From: Bacteroidales bacterium
GTDB taxonomy: Bacteria > Bacteroidota > Bacteroidia > Bacteroidales > ML635J-15
Assembly (NCBI GenBank): GCA_028697515.1
Contig: JAQVEY010000084.1
Span: forward strand, 1-8,382
Reading direction: 5' to 3'
DNA length: 8,382 bases
Shown: positions 7,470 through 8,382 of the stretch, one piece after another
How positions within the stretch are numbered: the first letter of the stretch is position 1
How the letters are laid out: every line of letters starts with the position of its first letter
Made by a program: the position numbers and the translations under genes
Notes under the pieces: generated by a model
What the model was told of the DNA's origin: nothing
Database searches by the model: none
What the model saw: the letters and a program-made list of their open reading frames with translations, nothing else

Positions 7470-8382
7470 TTATTCAACAACTTCAATTATCTGACCAGCT
7501 CCTACTGTTCTTCCACCTTCGCGGATAGCAAAACGGAGACCTACATTTATAGCAACCGGATAAATCAATTCAACAGTAATTGTAACGTTATCACCAGGCA
7601 TAACCATTTGAACACCTTCCGGCAATTGAATTTCGCCAGTAATATCAAGTGTTCTCAGGAAGAATTGTGGACGATAATTATTGTGAAATGGAGTATGACG
7701 ACCACCTTCTTCTTTTTTCAAAACATAAATTTCAGCTTTGAATTTAGTATGTGGTTTAATTGTACCCGGAGCTGCAATAACCTGACCTCTTCTAACCTCT
7801 TCTTTATCAACACCACGAAGTAATAAACCAACGTTATCACCTGCTTCACCTCTATCAAGAATTTTACGGAACATTTCAACACCAGTAACAACGGTTTTAC
7901 GTGCTTCGGCACCTAGACCAATTATGTGAACTTCATTTCCTGTTAAAACAACACCAGTTTCGATACGACCAGTAGCAACAGTACCACGTCCTGTAATTGA
8001 GAATACATCCTCAACAGGCATTAAGAAAGGTTTTTCGTTGTCACGTGGAGGAATTGGAATCCAAGTATCAACAGCTTCCATAAGCTCTTCTACTTTAGCT
8101 TCCCACTGAGGTTCACCATTAAGTGCACCCAAAGCAGAACCTCTAATAACTGGACAATTTTCACCGTCAAATTTATAGAAGGTTAGCAATTCGCGTACTT
8201 CCATTTCAACTAATTCTAACAATTCCTCATCGTCAACCAAGTCAACTTTATTAAGGAAAACAACAATTCTTGGAACGTTTACCTGACGAGCTAACGAGAT
8301 ATGTTCGCGAGTCTGTGGCATTGGACCATCTGTTGCAGCAACTACGATAATTGCACCATCCATCTGAGCAGCACCTGTTACC
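7470..8382 (-). CDS. tuf: Elongation factor Tu (3' part, N-terminus cut by window edge)
   Basis: EF-Tu is the GTPase that carries aminoacyl-tRNA to the ribosomal A site. About 303 residues are visible, starting [20 protein letters not shown]; by alignment with E. coli EF-Tu about 91 N-terminal residues, including the P-loop and switch regions, lie beyond 8382. The G4 motif NKVD (in [16 protein letters not shown]) and the G5 motif SAL (in [12 protein letters not shown]) complete the G domain. Domain 2 begins near [22 protein letters not shown], and domain 3 contains [16 protein letters not shown] and ends [22 protein letters not shown]. The internal ATG at 8363 is Met in AAQMDGA and is not a start. 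The stop at 7470 is followed by a terminator-like hairpin. The frame is intact to the window edge. Confidence 0.98.
   Translation of the reverse strand, partial: VTGAAQMDGAIIVVAATDGPMPQTREHISLARQVNVPRIVVFLNKVDLVDDEELLELVEMEVRELLTFYKFDGENCPVIRGSALGALNGEPQWEAKVEELMEAVDTWIPIPPRDNEKPFLMPVEDVFSITGRGTVATGRIETGVVLTGNEVHIIGLGAEARKTVVTGVEMFRKILDRGEAGDNVGLLLRGVDKEEVRRGQVIAAPGTIKPHTKFKAEIYVLKKEEGGRHTPFHNNYRPQFFLRTLDITGEIQLPEGVQMVMPGDNVTITVELIYPVAINVGLRFAIREGGRTVGAGQIIEVVE

Noticed and set aside
7718..7912. 64-codon minus-strand frame inside tuf
   Set aside because: It is out of frame with the fully conserved EF-Tu sequence and has no family resemblance.
8361..8363. ATG at 8363 as a start for tuf
   Set aside because: The frame continues upstream with VTGAAQ, the conserved EF-Tu sequence before MDGA, so this is an internal methionine and the gene is cut by the window edge.

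Overview
The window is one conserved housekeeping block, read entirely on the minus strand. In transcription order (high to low coordinates) it holds the 3' part of tuf (EF-Tu), a probable intrinsic terminator, a tRNA-Trp gene, secE, nusG, rplK, rplA, rplJ, rplL, a hairpin, rpoB and the 5' part of rpoC. Both ends are cut: tuf lacks about its first 91 codons, and only the first 173 codons of rpoC are present.

The organism looks like a member of the Bacteroidota, probably Bacteroidales or a related marine/anaerobic lineage. The reasons are the tuf-trnW-secE-nusG-rplKAJL-rpoBC order, the very short SecE (64 aa), a 1267-aa beta subunit with wording typical of that phylum, the Bacteroidota-like start of RpoC, the high A+T content, and start codons with almost no Shine-Dalgarno sequence upstream. 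The phylum call is firm; anything finer is a guess without a search.

Layout: 7470-8382 tuf; 7421-7455 a hairpin with a U-tract that touches the tRNA; 7348-7420 tRNA-Trp; 7138-7332 secE; 6574-7119 nusG; 6109-6552 rplK; 5399-6091 rplA; 4861-5379 rplJ; 4445-4825 rplL; 4391-4421 a perfect 15-bp inverted repeat; 546-4349 rpoB; 1-519 rpoC. Gaps between genes from secE onward are 17-35 nt, except for the 95-nt rplL-rpoB gap. No gene-free stretch exceeds 100 nt, and no promoter matching the Bacteroidota consensus was found in the gaps inspected.

The genes form the translation/transcription core: EF-Tu delivers aminoacyl-tRNA, L11/L1/L10/L12 form the factor-binding stalk and E-site side of the large subunit, NusG binds RNA polymerase, beta and beta' are its catalytic subunits, and SecE belongs to the translocon. 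All complete frames are intact. I found no undescribed system, mobile element or CRISPR array. The points worth a second look are two RNA hairpins at regulatory junctions, a substitution in the rifampicin pocket of RpoB, a mismatch in the tRNA acceptor stem, and three start codons that a longest-ORF caller would misplace.
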